Of a stretch of DNA of 64,000 nt, positions 32,629-40,357 are shown piece by piece. The notes beneath the pieces are model-generated. The model was not told the origin of the DNA. It saw only the letters and a list, made by a program, of their open reading frames with translations, and made no database searches. Positions within the stretch are counted from its first letter, which is position 1. The number at the start of each line of letters is the position of its first letter. Source of the stretch: Emcibacter sp048269205 (GTDB lineage: Bacteria; Pseudomonadota; Alphaproteobacteria; Sphingomonadales; Emcibacteraceae); assembly GCF_048269205.1 (NCBI RefSeq), contig NZ_JBLXJC010000001.1, positions 930,001-994,000 on the forward strand, given 5' to 3'. A program made the position numbers and the translations under genes.

Positions 32629-33831
32629 ATGGCCTTTATCGCAGACTCCTTAAGCCGTGTGAAACCTTCCCCGACCATTGCTGTGACGACCAAGGCAGCC
32701 GAATTAAAAGCTGCCGGCCGCGACGTGATTGGCCTGGGCGCAGGGGAACCTGACTTTGATACTCCCGATAACATCAAGGCAGCCGCCATCAAGGCCATTA
32801 ACGAGGGCAAGACCAAATATACCGCGCCTGACGGCACGCCCGAACTGAAACAGGCGGTGGCCGCCAAGTTCAAACGGGAAAACGGCCTTGACTATGCACC
32901 GAACCAGGTGACCATCAACAACGGCGGCAAGCACACTTTGTTCAACGCCCTGATGGCAACCATCAACCCGGGCGATGAAGTGATCATCCCGGCCCCTTAC
33001 TGGGTATCCTATCCGGATATGACCCTGCTGGTCGGCGGCAAGCCGGTGATCGTTGAGTGCACCCAGGAAAATAATTTCAAGCTGCAGCCGGCGGACCTGG
33101 AAGCGGTCATCACGCCGAAAACCAAATGGGTGATCCTGAACAGCCCGTCCAACCCCACAGGCGCGGCCTACAGCCGGGACGAGCTCAAGGCGCTGACCGA
33201 TGTTTTGCTGAAACATCCCCATGTCTGGGTGATGAGCGACGATATGTATGAGCATCTCGTCTATGACGGTTTCGAGTTCACCACCCCGGCCCAGGTCGAG
33301 CCCAAACTTTATCACCGCACCCTGACCGTCAACGGCGTGTCCAAGGCCTATGCCATGACAGGCTGGCGTATTGGTTATGCAGCCGGTCCGGTGGAGCTGA
33401 TCAAGGCGATCGGCAAGATCCAGTCCCAGACCACCTCCAACCCCTGCAGCATTTCCATGGCTGCGGCGGTCGAGGCGCTGAACGGTCCCCAGGATTTCCT
33501 GAAAACCCGTGGCGAGGCCTTCAAGACACGCCGCGACCTGGTGGTGCGTATGCTGAATGATGCCGAGGGTATCGAATGCGCGACACCGGAAGGGGCCTTC
33601 TATGTTTACCCGAGCTGCGCCGGCATGATCGGCAAGACCACACCGGACGGCAAGGTGCTGAACAATGACGAGGATGTGGTCTCTTATCTTCTGGAAGCAG
33701 AGGGCGTTGCCGCGGTGCATGGCGAGGCCTTTGGCCTGAGTCCCCACTTCCGGGTGTCCTACGCGACCAGTGAAGAGGCGCTGACCGAAGCCTGCACCCG
33801 TATCCAGCGAGCCTGTGCCGCACTGAAATAA
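32629..33831 (+). CDS. Aspartate aminotransferase (class I PLP, subgroup I-gamma type)
   Basis: The 400-residue cytoplasmic enzyme transfers the amino group between aspartate and 2-oxoglutarate. Family blocks: DVIGLGAGEPDFDTPDNIKA, YTAPDGTPELKQAVAAKF, ILNSPSNPTGAAYSRDELKA, the PLP lysine in NGVSKAYAMTGWRIGY, and the C-terminal Arg in SPHFRVSYATS that holds the substrate carboxylate. It resembles the bacterial AspC/AatA group and may accept prephenate. GAAAGGGAAAG precedes the ATG at 32629; the frame opens 33 codons earlier without similarity. A strong terminator follows. Confidence 0.92.
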   Translation: MAFIADSLSRVKPSPTIAVTTKAAELKAAGRDVIGLGAGEPDFDTPDNIKAAAIKAINEGKTKYTAPDGTPELKQAVAAKFKRENGLDYAPNQVTINNGGKHTLFNALMATINPGDEVIIPAPYWVSYPDMTLLVGGKPVIVECTQENNFKLQPADLEAVITPKTKWVILNSPSNPTGAAYSRDELKALTDVLLKHPHVWVMSDDMYEHLVYDGFEFTTPAQVEPKLYHRTLTVNGVSKAYAMTGWRIGYAAGPVELIKAIGKIQSQTTSNPCSISMAAAVEALNGPQDFLKTRGEAFKTRRDLVVRMLNDAEGIECATPEGAFYVYPSCAGMIGKTTPDGKVLNNDEDVVSYLLEAEGVAAVHGEAFGLSPHFRVSYATSEEALTEACTRIQRACAALK

Positions 33832-33855
33832 GCGGGATTACATAGCAGATTTTTC

Positions 33856-33890
33856 AAACCCCTGCCGGATCACCCGGTGGGGTTTTTTTT
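33856..33890 (+). terminator. Rho-independent terminator after the aspartate aminotransferase gene
   Basis: AAACCCC (33857-33863) pairs with GGGGTTT (33879-33885), with an inner CCGG/CCGG pairing, and is followed by a run of T residues. Confidence 0.88.
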
Positions 33891-33969
33891 GTATCACCGG
33901 GGGGATCGGCTAAAGTTGGTGCACTTCTTGCTTGTAGAATGGTATTTAATGTTTCACAGGGAGGGGTTA

Positions 33970-34446
33970 ATGACGATCAGCGCTATTTCTTCAAATGCTT
34001 ACTGGGTGACAAATTCTGTAAAAAACGACCTGAAACAGCCGGGCACAGCAACTTTTTCCGGTAAGAGAAGTGCTTCTTCGGCCTCACCAGCCGCCCGTGA
34101 AGCGGCGACTGACCTTGCCAATTCTGCCGGGCAGAATATACCCATGTCTTCTGCGCTCAGCGGGGCAAGCAACGCGGTGCTGTTGGCATTCCAGGAAATG
34201 AACTCGTCTTCCCGGCCGGAAGGTCTGACCGATTCACAATGGCTTACGCAACTGACCGCGCATCTGGGCGCCTCGGATTATATATACGCAAAACTGGCGC
34301 TCAGGGACCAGCAGGCTGAAAAACAGCTTGCGTCCGGCGAAGCCGGCGACACGATCAAAGTCAACTTTCAGAACCACACCTTTACAGTGATGGGTAAGGT
34401 TATGCAGGCGTCCTCTCTTAAACCTGTTGAGTCCCTGTCGTCCTGA
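33970..34446 (+). CDS. Ser/Ala-rich protein of unknown function
   Basis: The 158-residue product has no signal peptide or membrane segment. Its first 80 residues are low-complexity and Ser/Ala-rich (for example KRSASSASPAAREAATDLAN), suggesting disorder. The second half looks structured (LTDSQWLTQLTAHLGASDYI, then IKVNFQNHTFTVMG). GAGGGG precedes the ATG at 33970, and a terminator follows closely, so it is a single-gene unit. I recognise no family. The N-terminus (MTISAISSNAYW) is loosely like flagellar or secreted export signals, but this is too weak to use. Confidence 0.55.
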   Translation: MTISAISSNAYWVTNSVKNDLKQPGTATFSGKRSASSASPAAREAATDLANSAGQNIPMSSALSGASNAVLLAFQEMNSSSRPEGLTDSQWLTQLTAHLGASDYIYAKLALRDQQAEKQLASGEAGDTIKVNFQNHTFTVMGKVMQASSLKPVESLSS

Positions 34447-34473
34447 AATAAGCGGACCGGAAACTTATAAAGA

Positions 34474-34514
34474 AAACCCCCTGCAGTCATAGGGCCGCAG
34501 GGGGTTTGTTTTTG
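34474..34514. terminator. Bidirectional terminator between convergent small genes
   Basis: AAACCCCCTGC (34474-34484) pairs with GCAGGGGGTTT (34497-34507), an 11-bp perfect stem. T-rich tracts follow on the plus strand (GTTTTT) and on the minus strand (TTCTTT). Confidence 0.87.
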
Positions 34515-34549
34515 GTTGCTATTGACGGCAACCTTGGGGGAACTGTTAT

Positions 34550-34822
34550 TTATTCGGCGGACAGCTGACCGTCGGTGATGACAAGATTTTCCTCGCCCTC
34601 GACCGAAAAGGCGCTGCCGGTCTCTGTTACTTCCACATAGCAGTCATGGCACAGGTCCCGGATTGTCTCATGGGCGCCGATCGTAATGGTTTTGTCTATT
34701 TCTCCGGCTTCCACATAAATTTCGTGAGCCATGTCATCATTGTTTTTCAGATCCGCGCTGACAGCCGGAGTGGCGGCCAGAAGGGCCAGGACTGCACTGA
34801 AGGCAAAGGCGATTTTGGTCAT
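34550..34822 (-). CDS. Small secreted protein with a CxxC pair
   Basis: The 90-residue product starts with a Sec signal peptide (KIAFAFSAVLALLAATPAVS). The mature domain of about 65 residues is beta-rich (EIYVEAGEIDKTITIGAHET) and contains one CxxC pair in IRDLCHDCYVEV, which may form a disulfide or bind metal. It ends in a strand-like LVITDGQLSAE. The ATG at 34822 matches the signal peptide start. No family is recognised with certainty, though similar small exported proteins occur in alphaproteobacteria. Confidence 0.62.
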   Translation of the reverse strand: MTKIAFAFSAVLALLAATPAVSADLKNNDDMAHEIYVEAGEIDKTITIGAHETIRDLCHDCYVEVTETGSAFSVEGEENLVITDGQLSAE

Positions 34823-35081
34823 GTGTCTTGTTCCGTTTAATTCCATAAAAGATAGGTGGAATTAATGCGCCGACAGGAGATGAAATAAAGAGAATTTATT
34901 CGATAACTATTATGCGGAAAACCAATAGGAAACGGACCCGGGGGATGTTCCTCAACAAAGACCCGGTTTATCTATTTGAAAATTAAATAATATCAATAAA
35001 ATAAATTCGCTTTTCGAATAGCGTGCCGTGCGGAATAGTGATGATGAAAAAGAATTATTTTTTCAAACAGGAACGCATTCA

Positions 35082-35246
35082 ATGAAGCATCAAAGCGCAA
35101 ACGGCAAATACGGAACCGCCAAAAAAGACAACGGTTACAGAGTCGATTATCACGAGGATGAAGAGGACTACCGGGAAAACCGGAAGAAAAGGCTGGACCT
35201 GTCCCGCCGCCAGTCCCGCCAGGACAAATATCGCGACAAGGACTAA
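35082..35246 (+). CDS. Small, highly charged protein (54 aa), possible gene
   Basis: The product is almost entirely Lys, Arg, Asp, Glu, Gln and Tyr (for example NGYRVDYHEDEEDYRENRKK), with no hydrophobic core, so it should be disordered. The ATG at 35082 has AGGAA 9 bases upstream; the frame is open to 35028. A 14-base sequence in the upstream gap is repeated in the LysR promoter region. Small charged proteins like this can be stress-related, but no function can be assigned and the gene itself is uncertain. Confidence 0.42.
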   Translation: MKHQSANGKYGTAKKDNGYRVDYHEDEEDYRENRKKRLDLSRRQSRQDKYRDKD

Positions 35247-35261
35247 AGTCTGATTTGAGGG

Positions 35262-36125
35262 TCAGCGATCAGGCAGGCCGGGAAGTGCCGACCTGATTTT
35301 TTCGATTCCTGACAGGATAAGCTCCATCAGTTCGCTGTCATTTTCCTCGTTATACATCACATAGGCGGGGTAGGTGAAATGGGGCGCGTTCTCGACGATT
35401 CTCAGCCGCCCGCCTGCAATTAGCGGTGCTGCTGTCCGTTTCGGGAAATATCCGCTTGAGGGGATGCCCAGAAGATAGTTGATCCCCAGGGTGCCCACAT
35501 CCAGTGAAACGCCCGGGACATCAAGATCGGGAAAATTGAGGGCATGGTCGCCCTGAAATTCCGGCCCCCAGTTCACATAGACATAATCATGGTCGAAAAT
35601 ATCAAGTCCGGGATCAAGCGAGGTGACCAGGATAATTTCCTCGTCCAGGATCTGCCGGACCCGGAACCCCGGGCGGTTTTCCGGCCGGTACATGACGGCG
35701 ATATCCAGGGAATTGTCGATCAGGTTGCGGATCAGGTCCGGGGCATTGCCGCTTTCCGTTCTGATTGCAACTTCCGGCGCATGGGCGCGCATCCAGGGCA
35801 GCAGATTAAGCAGGAAGCCGTCCCACAGGCTGACCTGGGCGCCGATTCTGAGGATGCTTTCCTGCTCTTCGCCAATCCCCACATCAAGCCGCGCCTGGTC
35901 CCAGATTCTTGTCAGCCCCATGGCGTGTTTCAGAAACTGTTTGCCGGCGGGTGTCGGGGTTGCCCCCTGCTTGTTGCGGTCAAACAGGCTGGTGCCGATC
36001 TGGTCCTCAAGATTGCGGATGCGGATACTGACCGTGGACTGGGTCACATTGACCCGTTCGGCGGCAGCCAGGAAGCTACCGGTTTCATATACTGCAATGA
36101 AGGTTCTGACTTGGGCAATATCCAT
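35262..36125 (-). CDS. LysR-family transcriptional regulator
   Basis: The 287-residue protein has the N-terminal LysR winged helix (VRTFIAVYETGSFLAAAERV, then NVTQSTVSIRIRNLEDQIGT) and a two-lobed effector-binding domain (residues about 90-287). It is transcribed divergently from the methyltransferase/ATP-grasp fusion gene, the classical arrangement for LysR control of the neighbour. The 150-base shared intergenic region is AT-rich and holds spaced inverted elements (TCAATAA at 36146-36152 and TTATTGA at 36182-36188). The effector is unknown. Confidence 0.9.
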   Translation of the reverse strand: MDIAQVRTFIAVYETGSFLAAAERVNVTQSTVSIRIRNLEDQIGTSLFDRNKQGATPTPAGKQFLKHAMGLTRIWDQARLDVGIGEEQESILRIGAQVSLWDGFLLNLLPWMRAHAPEVAIRTESGNAPDLIRNLIDNSLDIAVMYRPENRPGFRVRQILDEEIILVTSLDPGLDIFDHDYVYVNWGPEFQGDHALNFPDLDVPGVSLDVGTLGINYLLGIPSSGYFPKRTAAPLIAGGRLRIVENAPHFTYPAYVMYNEENDSELMELILSGIEKIRSALPGLPDR

Positions 36126-36145
36126 GACAGCGTCGCTCTATATAT

Positions 36146-36188
36146 TCAATAATCGCATATGAAATATAGAATAAATTCGCTTTATTGA
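36146..36188. promoter_or_regulatory. Candidate LysR control region between divergent genes
   Basis: TCAATAA (36146-36152) and TTATTGA (36182-36188) form a widely spaced inverted pair. The 14-mer at 36170-36183 (AATAAATTCGCTTT) recurs exactly at 35000-35013, beyond the other end of the LysR gene, where TCAATAA also recurs (34993-34999). A shared binding site is plausible. Confidence 0.35.
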
Positions 36189-36275
36189 TAATAAAAAAAT
36201 GCAGTAAATGCCGTATTTTATTTCAACCGGGGGCGGCGTCGGCAGGCGGGGACCCCCTTGTGGGCGCTGCACAGA

Positions 36276-38165
36276 ATGACAAAAAAAAATCAACCCGAAC
36301 GACGAACGTTAGGTCCGGTTCCCGACCTTGAACGGCATCTGCCCAACAACTGGTGGCAGTCACTTTTTAATTCTCTTTACCTCAAGACAGATGGCGATGT
36401 GGTGGAAAACCATGTCAATACAGCGCGGGAAGTTGATCTTCTTGCGGAAAAACTGGCTCTTGAGCCGGCAGACAGAATTCTTGATCTGTGCTGCGGACAG
36501 GGACGGCACTCCCTGGAGCTTGCCTCCCGCGGGCTCCAGAATGTGTCCGGTATCGATCGGTCCCGCTATTTGATCCGGCTAGCCCGCAAGCGTGCAAGGG
36601 ACCGGAATCTGCAGGTAAAATTCAGGGAAGGGGACGCCCGTAAAATTCCCACATCCGAGCGAAACTATGATGCGGTTGTCGTTATGGGGAACAGCTTCGG
36701 TTATTTTGCGCAGGAAGAGGACGATCTCACGGTTTTGCAGACCATTCTCAGATGCCTGCGTCCCGGTGGGAAGGTTGCCCTGGATATCACCGATGGTGCC
36801 TGGATCAAATCCCATTACGAACCGAGGTCCTGGGAATGGATTGATGAAAATCAGTTCGTCTGTCGGGAGCGGTCTTTGTCCGCTGACGGCGACCGGCTGA
36901 TCTCCCGCGAGGTGATTGTTCATGCTGAAAAAGGCGTGATTGCCGACCAGATTTATGCGGAACGTCTTTATTCCCGTGACCGGATCGAGGACCTGCTGAA
37001 GCGGGCAGGTTTCAGGGATATTGTCTTCCACCAGCAGATTTTTGCCGATTCAGACCGCGGAGAAGACCTGGGCATGATGGAGCGGCGCTATTTCCTGACC
37101 GCGATTTCCAACGTAAACGTTGCCGACGCGCCGCCTGAGGAAAAAATCAAAAAGATCACCGTCCTGCTGGGCGATCCCCGTCAGCCTGATGCGGTCAAGA
37201 AAAGCGGTGTTTTCAGTGATGAAGACCTGGCAACCGTTGGCAGGCTGAAGGATGCCCTGTCCGGACTCGCGGAATTCGAATTCAATTATCTTGATGATCA
37301 TGGCGCCTTGATCGGTCAGTTGGCAGGAAAGGGACCGGAGTTTGTCTTTAACCTGTGTGATGAAGGGTATGCCAACGATCCTCTGAAAGAGCTGCATGTG
37401 CCGGCGCTTCTGGATATTTTCGGTGTGCCCTATTCCGGGGCTGCTGCGAATGCCTTGTCTTTGTGTTACAACAAGTCTCAGGTCCGGGCCATTGCGGCCA
37501 TGTATGATATTCCGGTACCGCTGGAAACCTACTTTGACCAGGATGATTTTGCCGCCACCGTTCCGGCGGTTTTCCCGGCGCTGATCAAGCCCTGCCTCGG
37601 CGACAGCAGCGTCGGTATTACCCGTGACGCCATAGTTTATACGGTCGACGAGGCCATTGATTATCTGTCTTACCTGCGCTCGGTGCTGCCGGATCAGCCC
37701 TATCTGGTTCAGGAGTTTCTGTCCGGACGGGAGTTCAGTGTCGGTCTGATCGGTAATCCGGGGACGGGGCTAAATGCCCTGCCGGTACTGGAAGTGGATT
37801 ACAGCGGGCTTGCCCCCGAACTGCCACGAATTCTCAATTATGAATCCAAGTGGGATCCGCAGTCTCCTTACTGGACGGACATTAAATATCACCAGGCTGA
37901 ACTGTCCGAGCAGGACGCCCGCAACCTGATCGGATGGTCCTGTATCCTGTTCGAAAGGCTGAACTGCCGTGACTACGCCCGCTTTGATTTCCGGGCCGAT
38001 GGCGAAGGCGTGATCAAGCTTCTGGAGGTAAACCCCAATCCGGGCTGGTGCTGGGACGGCAAGCTTAATTTCATGGCAGGTTATGCAGGAATGACCTATG
38101 GGGATATGCTGCGGCGTATCCTCGAGGCTGCCCTGCAACGGTATAACCTGGAAAACCGGGCCTGA
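36276..38165 (+). CDS. SAM-dependent methyltransferase fused to a D-Ala-D-Ala-ligase-like ATP-grasp enzyme
   Basis: The 629-residue protein is a two-domain fusion. Residues about 30-275 are a class I methyltransferase with motif I RILDLCCGQGRHSLELASRG and a later LRPGGKVALDI. Residues about 287-629 are an ATP-grasp domain like D-alanine-D-alanine ligase: LGDPRQPDAVKKSG, FNLCDEGYANDPLKELHVPA, PCLGDSSVGITRDA (nucleotide loop), YLVQEFLSGREFSV and the metal-binding end KLLEVNPNPGWCWDG. It could methylate and ligate an amino-acid or peptide-like metabolite in one pathway; the product is unknown. It is divergent from a LysR gene. The ATG at 36276 has a weak ribosome site; a GTG at 36258 is possible. 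Confidence 0.82.
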   Translation: MTKKNQPERRTLGPVPDLERHLPNNWWQSLFNSLYLKTDGDVVENHVNTAREVDLLAEKLALEPADRILDLCCGQGRHSLELASRGLQNVSGIDRSRYLIRLARKRARDRNLQVKFREGDARKIPTSERNYDAVVVMGNSFGYFAQEEDDLTVLQTILRCLRPGGKVALDITDGAWIKSHYEPRSWEWIDENQFVCRERSLSADGDRLISREVIVHAEKGVIADQIYAERLYSRDRIEDLLKRAGFRDIVFHQQIFADSDRGEDLGMMERRYFLTAISNVNVADAPPEEKIKKITVLLGDPRQPDAVKKSGVFSDEDLATVGRLKDALSGLAEFEFNYLDDHGALIGQLAGKGPEFVFNLCDEGYANDPLKELHVPALLDIFGVPYSGAAANALSLCYNKSQVRAIAAMYDIPVPLETYFDQDDFAATVPAVFPALIKPCLGDSSVGITRDAIVYTVDEAIDYLSYLRSVLPDQPYLVQEFLSGREFSVGLIGNPGTGLNALPVLEVDYSGLAPELPRILNYESKWDPQSPYWTDIKYHQAELSEQDARNLIGWSCILFERLNCRDYARFDFRADGEGVIKLLEVNPNPGWCWDGKLNFMAGYAGMTYGDMLRRILEAALQRYNLENRA

Positions 38166-38320
38166 TTTCCGGCAGTTATTTTTTGCTGCGTTTCACTCCC
38201 CTGTTTATAAACGTGGGACGGCGTCGATGGCGATTGACCAGGATCAGTGACGGTTGGTGGATAGTTGTTATTGTTCAGCGGTTCGCTATAATGGGAATGT
38301 CAATATATTCAGCCGGTTGC

Positions 38321-38350
38321 TTGTTTTATAGTCGTTCTAAACTATATATT
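38321..38350 (+). promoter_or_regulatory. Candidate dps promoter with inverted repeat
   Basis: TTGTTT (38321-38326) and TATATT (38345-38350) could be -35 and -10 boxes 18 bases apart. TATAGT (38327-38332) and ACTATA (38341-38346) are inverted around a TTCTAA element, inside the spacer and -10. This would suit a redox- or iron-responsive repressor, which is inference. Confidence 0.4.
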
Positions 38351-38379
38351 AAGTAACGGATTTACGAGAGGAGATGAAT

Positions 38380-38847
38380 ATGCAGATTAATATTGGTATG
38401 GATGATGCAACACGGCAGGAAATTGCCAGCGGCCTGAGCCGCCTGCTGGCTGATACTTATACACTTTATCTGAAAACTCACAATTATCACTGGAATGTGA
38501 CGGGTCCCATGTTTCAGACCCTGCATGCCCAGTTTGAAGTCCATTATACGGAACTGTGGGCGGCCATTGACGTGATTGCAGAGCGGATTCGCTCTCTCGG
38601 TGAAAATGCGCCGGGGACTTACAAGGAGTTCGCCAAATTGACATCCATTCCCGAGGATGACGGCATCCCGGCTGCGGAAGACATGATCCGTAACCTGGTC
38701 GAAGGAAACGAGACGGTAAGCCGCACAGCCCGTTCTATCGTGCCGCTGGCTGCGGATGCCGGGGATGAGCCCACTGTTGGGATCCTGGGTGACCGTATGG
38801 AAGTGGCGGAAAAGAACGCCTGGATGCTGCGTTCGCTGCTGAATTAG
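38380..38847 (+). CDS. dps: Dps-family ferritin-like DNA protection protein
   Basis: Dps forms a hollow dodecamer that oxidises and stores iron and protects DNA from peroxide. The 155-residue product has the ferroxidase signature TYTLYLKTHNYHWNVTGP with the His, then FEVHYTELWAAIDVIAERIR with the Asp and Glu ligands of the inter-subunit site. The rest is a four-helix bundle of normal length. GAGAGGAG positions the ATG at 38380; an ATG at 38374 is too close to it. It is followed by a terminator and, further on, by a peroxiredoxin gene, so this stretch has an oxidative-stress theme. Confidence 0.93.
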   Translation: MQINIGMDDATRQEIASGLSRLLADTYTLYLKTHNYHWNVTGPMFQTLHAQFEVHYTELWAAIDVIAERIRSLGENAPGTYKEFAKLTSIPEDDGIPAAEDMIRNLVEGNETVSRTARSIVPLAADAGDEPTVGILGDRMEVAEKNAWMLRSLLN

Positions 38848-38903
38848 AGTTTTTAAAGCCGGGCTTCCTGCCCGATATGGCAAAATAGATTTAAACCGTG
38901 TAA

Positions 38904-38936
38904 AGGTAGCTCCAGTTTTCTGGAGCTGCCTTTTTT
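38904..38936 (+). terminator. Rho-independent terminator after dps
   Basis: GGTAGCTCCAG and its near-complement CTGGAGCTGCC form a stem around a short T-rich loop and are followed by TTTTTT. It lies just 14 bases before the HAD gene start, so the HAD gene probably depends on read-through or its own promoter. Confidence 0.85.
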
Positions 38937-38949
38937 AGTCAGGATTTTG

Positions 38950-39594
38950 ATGAAATACGAACTTGTTATTTTTGATTGCGACGGCGTGCTGGTGGACAGT
39001 GAGCCCATTGCCAACCGGGTCCTCCGGGATGCCCTGGCGGATGAGGGGCTGGAAATGTCCCTGTCGGACGTTATCGCGGAATTTGTCGGACTGAGCATGA
39101 CCTCTGTGGTGAAACGGTCGGAGGAGCTTTTGGGGCACAGCCTGCCAGAGGATTTTCTCGACCGCGTACAGGCGGAAACGTTCGAGGTTTTCCACCGGGA
39201 ACTGGTAGCGGTGGAAGGTATTCATGATGTTGTGGCTTATCTCCAGGAACAGGGAATCAAGAGCTGTGTGGCGTCCAGCGGCGATTTTTCCAAAATGGAA
39301 GTGACTCTGGGGCTTACAGGCCTGAAAGAGGACTTCGATGGCCGGATTTTCAGCTCAAGCCAGGTGAGTCGCGGCAAGCCGTGGCCGGATTTATACCTGT
39401 TTGCGGCGAATCAGATGGGGGTAGACCCGGCCCTTTGCCTGGTTGTGGAAGACAGCCTGCCGGGTGTGCGGGGGGCCGTAGCGGCCGGTATGGATGTGCT
39501 GGCCTACAGTGTGCGTGGGGAATGCGACGGGCTCCTGAAAGCCGGAGGTCTCGTCATTCGCCGAATGACCGAGGTTCTGGATCATCTGTCCTGA
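38950..39594 (+). CDS. HAD-superfamily phosphatase/phosphoglucomutase-like hydrolase
   Basis: The 214-residue enzyme has the four HAD motifs: nucleophile LVIFDCDGVLVDSEP (Asp8, Asp10 region), CVASSGDFSK (motif II Ser), RGKPWPDLYLFAA (motif III Lys) and CLVVEDSLPGVRGAVAAGM (motif IV acidic pair). The helical cap between motifs I and II resembles the beta-phosphoglucomutase/GS1 subfamily, so sugar phosphates are likely substrates. It may form part of the dps region only by proximity. Confidence 0.88.
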   Translation: MKYELVIFDCDGVLVDSEPIANRVLRDALADEGLEMSLSDVIAEFVGLSMTSVVKRSEELLGHSLPEDFLDRVQAETFEVFHRELVAVEGIHDVVAYLQEQGIKSCVASSGDFSKMEVTLGLTGLKEDFDGRIFSSSQVSRGKPWPDLYLFAANQMGVDPALCLVVEDSLPGVRGAVAAGMDVLAYSVRGECDGLLKAGGLVIRRMTEVLDHLS

Positions 39595-39805
39595 TCTGTG
39601 AACAATAATTAGCCACCAATGCCATGTGACTATTTATTGTGCACATTAGGGATTAAACAATCGTTTGATAACATATTGAGAATAATGGCAAATTCTCCAT
39701 ATTTGGCGACGAGCATTGCAAAAAATGCAGACCTTGTGCCTCAGATTTGAGCGTTAAATTTCGTCTCGTCCGGATAATTTTGCGGTGCCAAATCATCTGA
39801 AAGAG

Positions 39806-39880
39806 GCAAAAAAAATGCCGGGACGAGCCCGGCATAGTCAAAAATATAGGGAGGCTTCATGTCTGGGAGACAATGAAACA
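39806..39880. repeat. Direct repeat unit A (partner at 40112-40187)
   Basis: From the A run through the terminator stem to the ATGAAACAA segment, this stretch matches 40112-40187 with only a few changes, mostly in the terminator loop. It is the 3' half of the two small RNA candidates and points to a local duplication. Confidence 0.8.
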
Positions 39881-39964
39881 AACTGTAACTTATATATGGG
39901 AGGCATATAAGCCACAGCACAAAGCAACATGATGTCACTTTGAAGATATTGCAATGCAACATCT
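39808..39964 (-). ncRNA. Tandem small RNA copy 1 with CUCCC hairpin loops
   Basis: Minus-strand RNA candidate ending in a perfect terminator (stem 39815-39822 with 39828-39835, then eight T's on the minus strand). Upstream are two hairpins whose loops expose CUCCC: 39883-39917, a 13-bp stem with loop GCCUCCCAU, and 39856-39877 with loop UCCCA. A third GCCUCCC lies unpaired just before the terminator. CUCCC is complementary to Shine-Dalgarno sequences. About 75 bases at its 3' part are almost identical to copy 2, and the presumed 5' part (GATGTTGC-TTGCA on the minus strand) is also shared. Rhodobacter CcsR/'cuckoo' RNAs have a comparable plan; homology is not claimed. The 5' end is approximate. 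Confidence 0.65.
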
Positions 39965-40111
39965 TTTATCAATATAGGTGCGAAAAAGGATGTTGTAAAG
40001 GGTATTTTTGTGAAAAAAATGTTATAAAGAAAGAAAAAACGAGCTTCTGTATACATTCTTCGCAATATAATGCGGTGCAAAAATATATGTACTTTATGAT
40101 ATGGCGCAAAG

Positions 40112-40187
40112 CCAAAAAAAATGCCGGGACAAAGCCCGGCATAGTCAAAAATATAGGGAGGCTTCATGTCTGGGAGACAATGAAACA
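40112..40187. repeat. Direct repeat unit B (partner at 39806-39880)
   Basis: This is the second copy of the repeat described at 39806-39880. The copies are about 306 bases apart, and the sequence on the 5' side of the RNAs has diverged more than the 3' half. Confidence 0.8.
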
Positions 40188-40276
40188 AGCTATAATCTTC
40201 ATCTGGGAGGACATCCGATCATAGCGCCTGAAATTACTTGGGAGGTTCTTTCAGGAGATGATGCAACGCAACATCT
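40114..40276 (-). ncRNA. Tandem small RNA copy 2 with CUCCC hairpin loops
   Basis: The second copy lies about 150 bases upstream of copy 1 on the minus strand and ends in the same terminator hairpin (40121-40142) with eight T's (complement of 40114-40121). Three hairpins expose CUCCC in loops: 40227-40255 (7-bp stem), 40189-40225 (9-bp stem with one G-U) and 40163-40184 (identical to copy 1). The first two stems differ in sequence from copy 1 while the loop motif is kept, which is what selection on structure and loop would give. It lies 80 bases downstream of the LysR gene on the same strand and may be processed from its transcript. The 5' end is approximate; a CACATC/GATGTG hairpin at 40291-40307 may also belong to it. 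Confidence 0.65.
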
Positions 40277-40357
40277 GAATTAAACATAGCCACATCGCTC
40301 TGATGTGACCACCATTGAAATCACAACACAGATATGCGCCAGACGCATGGCTTGAAA

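Noticed and set aside
39838..40188. Minus-strand open frames across the repeated region, sharing an MKPPYIFDYAG-like segment
   Set aside because: The similarity between the two frames follows from the DNA repeat. The frames run through hairpins and a terminator, with no ribosome site, and RNA structure explains the conservation better. A tiny peptide is not fully excluded.
39940..40224. A 94-codon plus-strand frame between the two repeats
   Set aside because: It is antisense to the RNA candidates, AT-rich, with Cys/Lys/Tyr-biased content and no ribosome site.
39965..40310. Sigma-54 promoters (GG-N10-GC) before the two small RNAs, which would link them to the LuxO-like regulator
   Set aside because: One candidate keeps only the GG and GC pairs and the other keeps neither. 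Both fail the rest of the consensus.
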